DNA from: a virus
Virus record (IMG/VR): IMGVR_UViG_3300030329_001671
Coordinates: 1 to 64,000 of that record
Strand: one strand, 5' to 3'
DNA: 64,000 nt
In this document: piece by piece, positions 17,776 to 24,129 of the stretch
How the letters are laid out: each line of letters begins with the position of its first letter
Numbering within the stretch: position 1 is the first letter of the stretch
Notes under the pieces: model-generated
The model's database searches: none
What the model was told of the DNA's origin: nothing
The model's input: the letters and a program-made list of their open reading frames with translations, nothing else
Translations under genes and position numbers: made by a program

Positions 17776-18480
17776 TTGAACATACACACAGTAACTTTTA
17801 GTGGAGCGAGCAATGGAACGTCTATTACAAAGATGTGTGACCTCTACGAAACCCATCCATATATTGAATGGGGTATACAAACACCACATTTTGGAGGCGG
17901 GCTTTTTCCTGATGCTGGTTGGGTTAAAGAATTAACCTCTACCGACCTTCCTCTTTCTGCTCATATGTGTTCGGTAAAAGAACTATTAGAGAACTCTAAC
18001 CCGGTAGAAGTATTGTCTATTGAAGGATGGGATTCTTTTCAACGAGTACAGATTAATACTCACGGTCACCCTCACCACACTCAGCACACTACGTTAGAGT
18101 TGTTAAAATCGGATTTATTTTCGGACAAGGAAATTATATTTCAGTTGGATGATGTTCCTATGAACACGTACACATTTGAACTTGCTAACTCATTAGGCGT
18201 AAATGTATCAGGACTATTTGATACTTCTCATGGAAGTGGAACTTCTCCTAGCGTTTGGCCTAAAGCAGATCACGTTCTTTTGGGTGGAAAGTTTGGATAC
18301 TCAGGTGGCTTAGGTCCTGACAACATGAGAACTGTTCTTCCTCAAATTGCTACGGCAGCGGGAGATGCAGACATATGGATTGATATGGAAGGTAAAATAC
18401 GAAATTACGGCACGTTGGATTTTGATAAAATTCAGAGGGTTTTGGACGAAGTTGAAAACTCTGGATATCTAAAGCAATAG
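17776..18480 (+). CDS. TrpF-like TIM-barrel protein
   Basis: 234 residues. TTG at 17776 is preferred because AAGGAGA lies 6-7 bases upstream; upstream in-frame codons lack a site. The pattern of strands and loops fits a TIM barrel related to phosphoribosylanthranilate isomerase: HPYIEWGIQ, FQRVQINTHG (strand with QxN), LFDTSHGSGTSP, the phosphate-binding-type YSGGLGPDNM and DIWIDMEGKIR. The classical TrpF catalytic start (CGIT) is missing, so a different substrate is likely. It stands beside a cytosine methyltransferase and NadA. Could act on a phosphoribosyl compound; this is inference. Confidence 0.55.
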   Translation: MNIHTVTFSGASNGTSITKMCDLYETHPYIEWGIQTPHFGGGLFPDAGWVKELTSTDLPLSAHMCSVKELLENSNPVEVLSIEGWDSFQRVQINTHGHPHHTQHTTLELLKSDLFSDKEIIFQLDDVPMNTYTFELANSLGVNVSGLFDTSHGSGTSPSVWPKADHVLLGGKFGYSGGLGPDNMRTVLPQIATAAGDADIWIDMEGKIRNYGTLDFDKIQRVLDEVENSGYLKQ

Positions 18481-18491
18481 GAGTTAAATTA

Positions 18492-19937
18492 GTGTGGATA
18501 CACATCCCGAAATCAAATACATCAGTCTCTACTCAGGAGGCGGGGGACTCGACCTTGCCTTCAAACTCGCAAATCCAAGTGCTAGAGCAGTCTGTTACGT
18601 GGAAAGGGAAGCATCGAGCCTTGCGCTCTTGGTTGACCACATGCAAACGGGACAATTGGATGATGCGCCTATCTTTGCAGATTCCGGAACCTTCGACGGT
18701 AAACCATGGCGTGGAAAAGTGGATTGGATCATTGGAGGATTCCCTTGTCAGCCCGCCTCCGTTGCAGGACGAAGATCAGGACAAGACGATGAGAGATGGC
18801 TTTTCCCTCACATTAGGAGAATCGTGTCAGAAGCGCAGCCACAAGGGTTGTTCTTGGAGAACGTGCGTGGACTCCTATCTGTTAATGATGGGGGCGGATT
18901 CGAAGAAATCCTCAGGGACTTGGCCAACCTCAGGTACCATGTTGAATGGGGTGTTTACAAAGCGTCCGATGTTGGAGCCAGTCATAGACGAGAACGGGCG
19001 TTCATCTATGCCCAAATGGCCGACCCCCGACACGACGGACAGGAATTACAAGCCAAAGAACTTCCGAAAGGATACGAACTTCAATCCCGAAACGGGTTTG
19101 GGGAGACATTCGGTATCGTTGGGTCAGGTAGTGAGCAGTTGGTCCACCCCTACAGCGAGGGACGTAAAGGGAACCAACAGTCAACCGAAGTTTATGACGC
19201 AACTTCCGAATCAAGTAGCGCACGAATTCGTTCCCAGTTGGAAAGAAGAGTACAGTCAGGATATGAACTGGCCGACTCCCGATACGATGCCCGAAGCACC
19301 GAACCAGAACAGCAACGTGAAGAATCGTCCGAAATCTTTGCTGAAGGCAGCGGAACTAGCCCAAGAAGTGGGGAACAACTGGGCTTCTCCTACTACCTCA
19401 AACGCCAACGACAAGTTCAAGAACCGTCCGAAGGATCCCTCTCGTCTGATGGGACAAGCGGTGATGTGGTCAACTTGGCCGACCCCCACGACTCAGGAGA
19501 CCCCGCATCCCGATATGGAATTAACGGAAACGGGACGACGGAAGACGAAGGACGGAAAGAACAGCCACAGTCTGAACTTACAGGACAGGGTGGCGGGTTG
19601 GAGAACGCCAAGCGCATCAGATCCAGATGGTGGGATAGTGAAGAAGAACTACGGAGGCAATCCGAAGATAAAACTACGGGATCAAGCGTCGAATTGGTCA
19701 ACGCCAATGGCGGGGGACGACGGAGCGAAATCAACGGTGAATTCCCATCAACGGGGATTGATTTCGGATGCAGACCATTTTCATGGCCGCCCCGTCCAAC
19801 AAGCCCTGAGTGGGGACACATCCTCAGGGAAAGACCCGACCTTGCCCCGGCTAAACCCGAAGTTCGTGGAGTGGTTGATGGGTTGGCCGGAGGATTGGGT
19901 AGAGCTGACAAACTTCGCATACTTGGAAACGGAGTAG
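18492..19937 (+). CDS. Overlapping second-frame protein within the methyltransferase gene
   Basis: A 481-codon frame stays open across almost the whole methyltransferase gene, shifted by one base. GTG 18492 begins it, but the true start may be further in. The translation is not random: W-x-[TS]-P-x-x-[TS/A]-x-[DN] recurs about seven times (WPTPDTTD, WSTPTARD, WPTPDTMP, WASPTTSN, WPTPTTQE, WRTPSASD, WSTPMAGD), preceded by SGTWPTSGTMLNGVF and ending with LNPKFVEWLMGWP. I recall this motif set from phage proteins encoded with cytosine methyltransferases. Function unknown; a partner of the methyltransferase is possible. Expression is not shown. Confidence 0.6.
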   Translation: MWIHIPKSNTSVSTQEAGDSTLPSNSQIQVLEQSVTWKGKHRALRSWLTTCKRDNWMMRLSLQIPEPSTVNHGVEKWIGSLEDSLVSPPPLQDEDQDKTMRDGFSLTLGESCQKRSHKGCSWRTCVDSYLLMMGADSKKSSGTWPTSGTMLNGVFTKRPMLEPVIDENGRSSMPKWPTPDTTDRNYKPKNFRKDTNFNPETGLGRHSVSLGQVVSSWSTPTARDVKGTNSQPKFMTQLPNQVAHEFVPSWKEEYSQDMNWPTPDTMPEAPNQNSNVKNRPKSLLKAAELAQEVGNNWASPTTSNANDKFKNRPKDPSRLMGQAVMWSTWPTPTTQETPHPDMELTETGRRKTKDGKNSHSLNLQDRVAGWRTPSASDPDGGIVKKNYGGNPKIKLRDQASNWSTPMAGDDGAKSTVNSHQRGLISDADHFHGRPVQQALSGDTSSGKDPTLPRLNPKFVEWLMGWPEDWVELTNFAYLETE

Positions 19938-20008
19938 TTCCGCAACAAGCAGCGGTAGCGTTTCTTATGCTAGAAAATCGAATGTTAGGTGTACACGAAG
20001 GAAGTTAA
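18494..20008 (+). CDS. dcm: DNA (cytosine-5) methyltransferase
   Basis: 504 residues, GTG start with AGGAG about 11 bases upstream. Motif I: SLYSGGGGLDLAF (about 10-22). Motif IV: GFPCQPASVAG with the catalytic Cys (about 80). Motif VI: LENVRG (about 120). Motif VIII: HRRERAF (about 163). The C-terminal motif IX/X region contains RILGNGVVPQQAAVAF (about 474-489). It transfers a methyl group from SAM to cytosine C5, probably protecting phage DNA from host restriction. The target-recognition stretch, about residues 180-460, is unusually hydrophilic and coincides with a second long open frame (separate entry). Base composition is richer in GC than the surroundings. Confidence 0.9.
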   Translation: MDTHPEIKYISLYSGGGGLDLAFKLANPSARAVCYVEREASSLALLVDHMQTGQLDDAPIFADSGTFDGKPWRGKVDWIIGGFPCQPASVAGRRSGQDDERWLFPHIRRIVSEAQPQGLFLENVRGLLSVNDGGGFEEILRDLANLRYHVEWGVYKASDVGASHRRERAFIYAQMADPRHDGQELQAKELPKGYELQSRNGFGETFGIVGSGSEQLVHPYSEGRKGNQQSTEVYDATSESSSARIRSQLERRVQSGYELADSRYDARSTEPEQQREESSEIFAEGSGTSPRSGEQLGFSYYLKRQRQVQEPSEGSLSSDGTSGDVVNLADPHDSGDPASRYGINGNGTTEDEGRKEQPQSELTGQGGGLENAKRIRSRWWDSEEELRRQSEDKTTGSSVELVNANGGGRRSEINGEFPSTGIDFGCRPFSWPPRPTSPEWGHILRERPDLAPAKPEVRGVVDGLAGGLGRADKLRILGNGVVPQQAAVAFLMLENRMLGVHEGS

Positions 20009-20009
20009 A

Positions 20010-21218
20010 ATGGTAACGGCTACTAAACAAATAGTACCCATAACCGAATTAGAACAATCGGCTTTTTGTCAGTCGGATGGAAACCTACGCACCAAAACTT
20101 TAGAAGAAGAGTTTAAGGCAGGAGTTCGTTGGCAGAAGATACCTACTAGATATGCAAAATTAACTCCTGAGGAATTGACCGAAGGAATTGCGTTTGCTAG
20201 GAAGGAAATTGGAACTAAGGCTGTAGTGTTAGGTCACCACTACCAACGTGACGATGTAATACAATTTGCAGACATAACAGGAGACTCGTATCAACTATCT
20301 AAACAAGCGTCGGAAATCACAGACGCTAAATGGATAATTTTTTGCGGTGTCCACTTTATGGCTGAAACAGCCGATATTCTTACTTCAAACGACCAAAACG
20401 TTATACTGCCTAACTTAGCTGCAGGTTGTTCTATGGCGGATATGGCTGCGATAGATGATGTAGAGACTAGTTGGAGTGCGTTGAAATATGTGTTGGGTTC
20501 TACAGAGGATATTATTCCTATAACCTACATGAATTCCTCCGCCTCCATAAAAGCGCATTGTGGAGAAAATGGTGGCTTGGTGTGTACTTCATCTAACGCT
20601 GATAAAGCTTTTGACTGGGCGTTGGAACGAGGGAATAAAATATTATTCCTACCTGACCAACACTTAGGAAGAAACACTGGACTAGCTAAAGGCATACCTG
20701 AGTCGGATATGAAAGTCTGGAATCCTCACCTACCTATGGGTGGATTAGAGGAAGAAGAAATTCACAAAGCTACTGTGTTATTGTGGCAGGGACACTGTTC
20801 TGTTCATACTAGATTTACCACCGATCAAATAGACACTATCAGGGATAAAAATCCTCTGACTAATATCTTGGTACATCCTGAGTGTACTAGAGAAGTGGTA
20901 GACGCAGCGGATATGGCAGGTTCTACAGAGTTTATTTTGAAAACCATAGCTAACGCTCCCTCAGGAACGTCTTGGGGAATCGGAACTGAAGTTAATATGG
21001 TAAAACGGTTAGCTCAACAGTATCCCGATAAAGAGATATTTTGTCTCGACCCTATAGTGTGTCCTTGTGCTACAATGTATAGAATACACCCTGCGTACAT
21101 TCTTTGGGTATTGGAGGGGATATTGGCGGGAATTGCGATAAACAGGATTGAGGTTGAGTCAGGGCATAAGAGACATGCTTTAGTTGCGCTTGACCGTATG
21201 CTGAAGTTAGGGGCGTAA
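20010..21218 (+). CDS. nadA: Quinolinate synthase
   Basis: 402 residues from ATG 20010 with GAAGGAAG just upstream (an in-frame upstream ATG at 19989 has no site). It condenses iminoaspartate with dihydroxyacetone phosphate to quinolinate in de novo NAD synthesis, using a 4Fe-4S cluster. Visible family motifs: VVLGHHYQRDDVIQFADITGDS, IIFCGVHFMAETADIL, and the three cluster cysteine regions AGCSMADM (about 139), HPECT (about 291) and CPCATMYRIHP (about 351). All key motifs are intact, so it looks active. NadB and NadC are not in the window; the host would supply them. An unusual phage metabolic gene. Confidence 0.9.
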   Translation: MVTATKQIVPITELEQSAFCQSDGNLRTKTLEEEFKAGVRWQKIPTRYAKLTPEELTEGIAFARKEIGTKAVVLGHHYQRDDVIQFADITGDSYQLSKQASEITDAKWIIFCGVHFMAETADILTSNDQNVILPNLAAGCSMADMAAIDDVETSWSALKYVLGSTEDIIPITYMNSSASIKAHCGENGGLVCTSSNADKAFDWALERGNKILFLPDQHLGRNTGLAKGIPESDMKVWNPHLPMGGLEEEEIHKATVLLWQGHCSVHTRFTTDQIDTIRDKNPLTNILVHPECTREVVDAADMAGSTEFILKTIANAPSGTSWGIGTEVNMVKRLAQQYPDKEIFCLDPIVCPCATMYRIHPAYILWVLEGILAGIAINRIEVESGHKRHALVALDRMLKLGA

Positions 21219-21235
21219 TTTTTAGATAAAATACT

Positions 21236-21243
21236 GTATAATA
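21236..21243 (+). promoter_or_regulatory. GTATAATA promoter-like motif before tRNA
   Basis: GTATAATA ends 10 bases before the tRNA 5' end at 21254, the spacing expected for a -10 element. This gives the clearest support that the motif is a promoter. No good -35 box. Confidence 0.6.
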
Positions 21244-21253
21244 TAGTATCCAT

Positions 21254-21328
21254 TGCGGGGTAGAGAAGTGGTATCTCATCTGGCTCATTACTAGAAGATC
21301 GTGGGTTCGATTCCCACCCCCGCTACCA
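21254..21328 (+). tRNA. tRNA-Met (anticodon CAU), CCA encoded
   Basis: All four arms fold by hand. Acceptor: 21254-21260 with 21318-21324, six G-C pairs plus a U-U mismatch at the first position. D stem: GAGA with TCTC. Anticodon stem: 21279-21283 with 21291-21295, loop CTCATTA giving CAU. T arm: GTGGG-TTCGATT-CCCAC. Discriminator A, then CCA. The anticodon stem lacks the three G-C pairs of bacterial initiators, so an elongator Met tRNA is likely. An isoleucine tRNA with lysidine at C34 cannot be excluded. Confidence 0.9.
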
Positions 21329-21350
21329 ATAAATTTATAGGAGATAAGGT

Positions 21351-21662
21351 ATGTCAGAAAAGTTGGTAGCTTACGATAGTAAGTATCTCGTTGTGGAAGA
21401 CGATAACACTATGACCAAAGGCGGGTTGCATGTTCCGGGAGAACTAATGACAGTTCACGGATATGGGACTATAGCTAGTGTAGGTCAAGGTCGAGTAAAT
21501 GAGTTTTCTGGGGACACCATTAAACCCCGATTAAAGGTTGGAACTAGGGTGGTTTTTATAAAGCACTCTCAAATGGTGATAGACCATGAAGACACTAAGT
21601 ATTTTGTTCTAACTGACCACGAAATTGTGGCCACGTTGCACAAAACCAAGAAAGGTAAGTAG
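21351..21662 (+). CDS. groES: GroES-like co-chaperonin (Cpn10)
   Basis: 103 residues, ATG after AGGAGATAAGGT. The beta-barrel pattern of Cpn10 is visible: KGGLHVPGE takes the place of the mobile loop region, followed by GYGTIASVGQGRV, LKVGTRVVFIKH and YFVLTDHEIVATL. Phage GroES proteins (T4 gp31 and relatives) replace the host co-chaperonin to fold capsid protein in GroEL. No GroEL in the window. Adjacent to Hsp20, forming a small chaperone cassette. Confidence 0.8.
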   Translation: MSEKLVAYDSKYLVVEDDNTMTKGGLHVPGELMTVHGYGTIASVGQGRVNEFSGDTIKPRLKVGTRVVFIKHSQMVIDHEDTKYFVLTDHEIVATLHKTKKGK

Positions 21663-21872
21663 ATGTCAATAATCCAAGATAAACGAACCGAGTTGAGTGA
21701 GAATTTTACCTGTAACACAATAGACGAAGTTCATAAAGTTTTAACTGAGTTTATTGACAATAGAGCAGATGAAGCTAATTGGGATTTGCAAGTGCAGTTC
21801 CTAAAAGATAGTAAACTATGGTTAGTAGTTGCTAGGGCTAGTGTCATAGAAGGAGATATTCAATATGGCTAA
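21663..21872 (+). CDS. Small protein, unknown
   Basis: 69 residues, ATG directly after the GroES stop and overlapping the Hsp20 start by 8 bases. Helix followed by strands (NWDLQVQFLKDSKLWLVVARASV). No motif recognised. Tight coupling suggests co-translation with the chaperones. Confidence 0.55.
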   Translation: MSIIQDKRTELSENFTCNTIDEVHKVLTEFIDNRADEANWDLQVQFLKDSKLWLVVARASVIEGDIQYG

Positions 21873-22269
21873 TATTACAGATTTAATGAATCTTCCTCTT
21901 AGCGGAAATTTTGTCCGAAGTTTTTATGGTTTAGATACTCGGCGTCCTATGGATATAATAGATAGAGAGGCAGAATATTTAATAAGAGTATCTACACCGG
22001 GAGCAACGGATGTAAGCGTATCGGTTGAAGATAATTCTTTACTTATAGACGTAGAGCGAGATTTCTCTGAGAACGATAAAGAAGAAGGACAGTTTAATAT
22101 ACACGGTATATCAGACTATAAGTTTTCTAAAACTTTATCTCTGAATAATACTAATGTTGACGTAGATAAGATAACGTCAAAATATTCTAAGGGAATTCTA
22201 GAGATTACTCTTCCTAAAACTGAGGAAGCAAAACCTAAAGTAATTCCAGTAGATGTGACTATGGAGTAA
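21865..22269 (+). CDS. hsp20: Small heat shock protein, Hsp20/alpha-crystallin
   Basis: 134 residues, ATG with AGGAGATATTCA upstream. The alpha-crystallin domain spans about residues 33-130: MDIIDREAEYLIRVSTPGA, a central loop, then FSKTLSLNNTNVDVDKITSKYSKGILEITLPK, which contains the consensus G-x-L-x-x-x-x-P. The C-terminus holds a VIPV motif of the I-x-I/V type used for oligomer assembly. Holds unfolding proteins in soluble form. Common in marine myoviruses and some siphoviruses. Confidence 0.85.
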   Translation: MANITDLMNLPLSGNFVRSFYGLDTRRPMDIIDREAEYLIRVSTPGATDVSVSVEDNSLLIDVERDFSENDKEEGQFNIHGISDYKFSKTLSLNNTNVDVDKITSKYSKGILEITLPKTEEAKPKVIPVDVTME

Positions 22270-22272
22270 GTT

Positions 22273-22425
22273 ATGATTGGAAAACTTAGACCTCAAATCT
22301 TTTTAGCTATTATTGTCTTAGGCGTCCTAGCTTATACGGGAGCAAATAACGGTCTTCCAGAAATTGCTACAGGTACCATTGGGGGCATCATAGCTCTTGG
22401 AATGAAGGTACTGGAGAACGAATAA
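22273..22425 (+). CDS. Small two-helix membrane protein, holin candidate
   Basis: 50 residues, ATG at 22273. Two hydrophobic segments (IFLAIIVLGVLAYTGAN and IATGTIGGIIALGM) separated by a short loop, with a basic N-terminus (KLRPQ) and an acidic C-terminus (LENE). This is the layout of small class II holins or other phage membrane proteins. No endolysin is recognisable nearby, so the holin role is only a candidate. Confidence 0.55.
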   Translation: MIGKLRPQIFLAIIVLGVLAYTGANNGLPEIATGTIGGIIALGMKVLENE

Positions 22426-22487
22426 TGCTTTCTGAATGCAAATGTGGCGGAAATTGCCAATGTGGTAAAAAGGGGTTGACACACTAA
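22425..22487 (+). CDS. Cys-rich 20-residue peptide (possible)
   Basis: ATG in TAATG overlap with the membrane protein. It codes for 20 residues with a compact CKCGGNCQC motif, four cysteines arranged for metal binding. Its last codons overlap the TTGACA box of the next promoter. Translation is plausible from the coupled start but is not proven. Confidence 0.35.
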   Translation: MLSECKCGGNCQCGKKGLTH

Positions 22488-22504
22488 ATAAAATAGTGTA
22501 TACT
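22476..22504 (+). promoter_or_regulatory. Strong sigma-70 promoter
   Basis: TTGACA at 22476-22481 and TATACT at 22499-22504 with the ideal 17-bp spacing. The start site would fall near 22511, exactly at the first base of the structured RNA. This is the only near-consensus -35/-10 pair I found, which suggests transcription by host polymerase. Confidence 0.8.
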
Positions 22505-22510
22505 AATATG

Positions 22511-22684
22511 TATTCGCATGATCTACTTTGTACGGTAGATGGTAAGGGCTATTACATAGGTGGGAAGTCGTACACTATCCCACTAATGGTGCAAGTATAG
22601 CTAATGGATATGAACTGTGCATGAGTGAATATCTTGAACAGGCGTAGAGATGGAGCGGGAGTGGGAATCCCCGCCATGCGAATT
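22511..22684 (+). ncRNA. Structured non-coding RNA with kissing-loop potential, unknown class
   Basis: About 174 nt without a convincing ORF. The ends close with a perfect 9-bp helix (ATTCGCATG at 22512-22520, CATGCGAAT at 22675-22683). Inside: hairpin A (22521-22526/22535-22540), hairpin B (22560-22565/22578-22583), hairpin D (22590-22596/22614-22621, one bulge) and hairpin C (22655-22659/22670-22674). Loop A contains TGTACG (22529-22534) and loop B the exact complement CGTACA (22569-22574), a 6-bp kissing interaction. It matches no class I can name: no B12 box, RNase P or SRP signature. A dedicated promoter and an adjacent tmRNA-like gene support it. Confidence 0.7.
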
Positions 22685-22722
22685 ATTTAACACCCCCTTA
22701 TTTTTTTATTTGTGATAAGGTA

Positions 22723-22728
22723 TATAAT
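22723..22728 (+). promoter_or_regulatory. -10-like TATAAT before the tmRNA-like gene
   Basis: TATAAT ends eight bases before the GGGGG that begins the tmRNA-like RNA. The -35 region is T-rich without a consensus. The RNA could also be processed from the upstream transcript. Confidence 0.4.
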
Positions 22729-22735
22729 ATGTATT

Positions 22736-22875
22736 GGGGGCGCATGGTTTCGACTGGTTCCCTAGCAATCAATCAGAGATGTAATGTCTCAACTGCTAAA
22801 AAGCCCACAGCAAATACGGCAGGGTTGACCGAGTAGGAAGTCAGGACGAGGGTTCGATTCCCTCCGCTTCCACCA
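22736..22875 (+). ncRNA. ssrA: Compact tmRNA-like RNA (ssrA-like)
   Basis: The 5' end GGGGGCG followed by CATGGTTTCGACTGG is the tmRNA signature. The 3' end has a perfect T arm (GAGGG-TTCGATT-CCCTC) and CGCTTCC-A-CCA, which pairs with the 5' GGGGGCG. A P2-type helix joins CTGGTTCCCTA near the 5' side with TAGGAAGTCAG near the 3' side. The whole RNA is only 140 nt, against roughly 260-430 in bacteria, so most pseudoknots are missing. A possible tag frame starts at GCA 22810 (A-N-T-A-G-L-T-E, stop TAG 22834-22836) without the usual ALAA degradation end. Function uncertain: a mini tmRNA or a degenerate remnant. Confidence 0.65.
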
Positions 22876-22944
22876 AAACATAGAGTGCGTGACCGCCACA
22901 TGAAGACGGCCCTCCACACTCCTTAGTGCGTTTAGGAGAAAACA

Positions 22945-23043
22945 ATGCGTACTATTAGAGAGTTTTTTAGGGTGATTGTTCAAAAACTGGAGTTAGAAGA
23001 GTATTTAGGTCATAGAGACTCTTACATAAAATGGATAAGGTAA
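22945..23043 (+). CDS. Small basic 32-residue protein
   Basis: ATG at 22945 preceded by TAGGAGAAAAC, an excellent ribosome site. It ends five bases before the sigma-like gene. Amphipathic and mixed charge (FFRVIVQKLELEEYLG). It could be a leader peptide for the sigma-like gene or a small regulator. No family recognised. Confidence 0.45.
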   Translation: MRTIREFFRVIVQKLELEEYLGHRDSYIKWIR

Positions 23044-23047
23044 ACGT

Positions 23048-23635
23048 ATGACGCATAACGAAGCACAGTTGCTAGAACAGTGGGAGCCTAAGGTAAATTC
23101 TATGCTTCGTAGTGTGTCTATCGTAGGACTTGATCGGGAAGATATCGCCCAAGAACTTCGGATTTCAATACTGAAATCTGCTAGAGGGTATAATTCCGAA
23201 AACACTTCAGCTAAATTCCATACGTATTTACACGTATCTATGTTAAACGTAATTAGAAGTTTAATGGCGAAGGCGAAGAAACACGTACCGACTGTTTCTT
23301 TAGATCAACATCTAAGTTCTTCTATGTCTCAATCCGACACTAGAAATATAGGGTCGGTATCTAATAAGTTGCTAACGGCTTTAGAGGATCCTGCCCAGAT
23401 AGAAATTTTCGATGAAGTGGATTTATTGTCTCTGATAGATAAATGTAATCTCACCCCTAAAGAGTTAGATTTTATAGATTTACGAACCCAACGGTATAGG
23501 TTAAGGGAAATTAGTGATATACTAGAGGTTAATGCTGTAAAGCTACGAGAAAGCGTCAAACTTAAACTAGAATGGGGACTTAAATCAGAATGCCAATTAA
23601 CCTTTATGAGTTATCAGAACAATATAAAACTTTAG
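23048..23635 (+). CDS. Phage sigma-70-like transcription factor
   Basis: 195 residues. Residues about 28-80 match sigma region 2: LDREDIAQELRISILKSARGY, FHTYLHVSMLNVIRSLMAKAKK. Residues about 135-175 match region 4: LTPKELDFIDLRTQRYRLREISDILEVNAVKLRESV, a helix-turn-helix. Region 3 is replaced by a short linker, as in group 4 and phage sigma factors. It would redirect host RNA polymerase to phage promoters, and the recurrent GTATAATA motif is the obvious candidate target. Overlaps the next gene by 46 bases. Confidence 0.7.
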   Translation: MTHNEAQLLEQWEPKVNSMLRSVSIVGLDREDIAQELRISILKSARGYNSENTSAKFHTYLHVSMLNVIRSLMAKAKKHVPTVSLDQHLSSSMSQSDTRNIGSVSNKLLTALEDPAQIEIFDEVDLLSLIDKCNLTPKELDFIDLRTQRYRLREISDILEVNAVKLRESVKLKLEWGLKSECQLTFMSYQNNIKL

Positions 23636-24129
23636 TAGATTTTGCCGAAGAAGAAGATGTAGATATTTCGGAAGTCTTATTAGGTATTGCTGAAACACTA
23701 GACCAAAGAATGGAAAGTTTAGTGTTGTCGGTAAAGACTCTAGAGGCGCAATCCGCAGTAGTGGATTCAGAAATCACCCGGCTGAAAGATAAAAAGAAAG
23801 CTATCAATAACCACGTAACTCGAATAAAAGATTACATGAGGCAGTTACTAGAGGCTTCAGGAAGAACTAAAGCCGGGGGTACGCTAGGTTCTGTAAATAT
23901 ACAAAACAGTCCTCTGAGTTTAGTGGTAGATGATGAGAATGTGATTCCATCGGACTTTATGAAAGCCACACTAACCCTCCAACTAAATGAATTACCCGAA
24001 GAACTATCAGGACACCCCACACTAAAATTAGCTGTGGATAAAAAAGCTATTATAGATTTAGCTAGGAACGATGATTTTGAAGTTCAAGGAACTCACGTAG
24101 AAAGGAATCAACACCTAAGGCTACGATGA
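23590..24129 (+). CDS. Gp157-family (siphovirus Gp157) protein
   Basis: 179 residues. The pattern of the Siphovirus Gp157 family is clear: NLYELSEQYKTLVDFAEEE, a long coiled coil (about 35-85), IKDYMRQLLEASGRTKAGGTLGSVNIQNSP, then a beta region and a terminal KLAVDKKAIIDLARND. The family is linked to phage replication or recombination modules; its biochemical role is not established. The start lies inside the sigma-like gene, and its end overlaps the helicase start (ATGA). Confidence 0.75.
   Translation: MPINLYELSEQYKTLVDFAEEEDVDISEVLLGIAETLDQRMESLVLSVKTLEAQSAVVDSEITRLKDKKKAINNHVTRIKDYMRQLLEASGRTKAGGTLGSVNIQNSPLSLVVDDENVIPSDFMKATLTLQLNELPEELSGHPTLKLAVDKKAIIDLARNDDFEVQGTHVERNQHLRLR

Noticed and set aside
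19002-19920. Several open frames on the - strand under the methyltransferase gene.
   Set aside because: They mirror the constrained composition of the two + frames, have no recognisable motifs and oppose the direction of every other gene.
22511-22684. Cobalamin riboswitch, RNase P, SRP or 6S identity for the structured RNA, tempting because the phage has a B12-dependent reductase.
   Set aside because: No B12 box (GCCACTG), no RNase P or SRP signature, and the RNA is not upstream of the reductase. It is left as an unknown class.
22736-22875. The tmRNA-like sequence as an attachment site (attP) for integration into host ssrA.
   Set aside because: No integrase or repressor is visible, and the 5' half of a tmRNA is also present, which an attachment site would not need.
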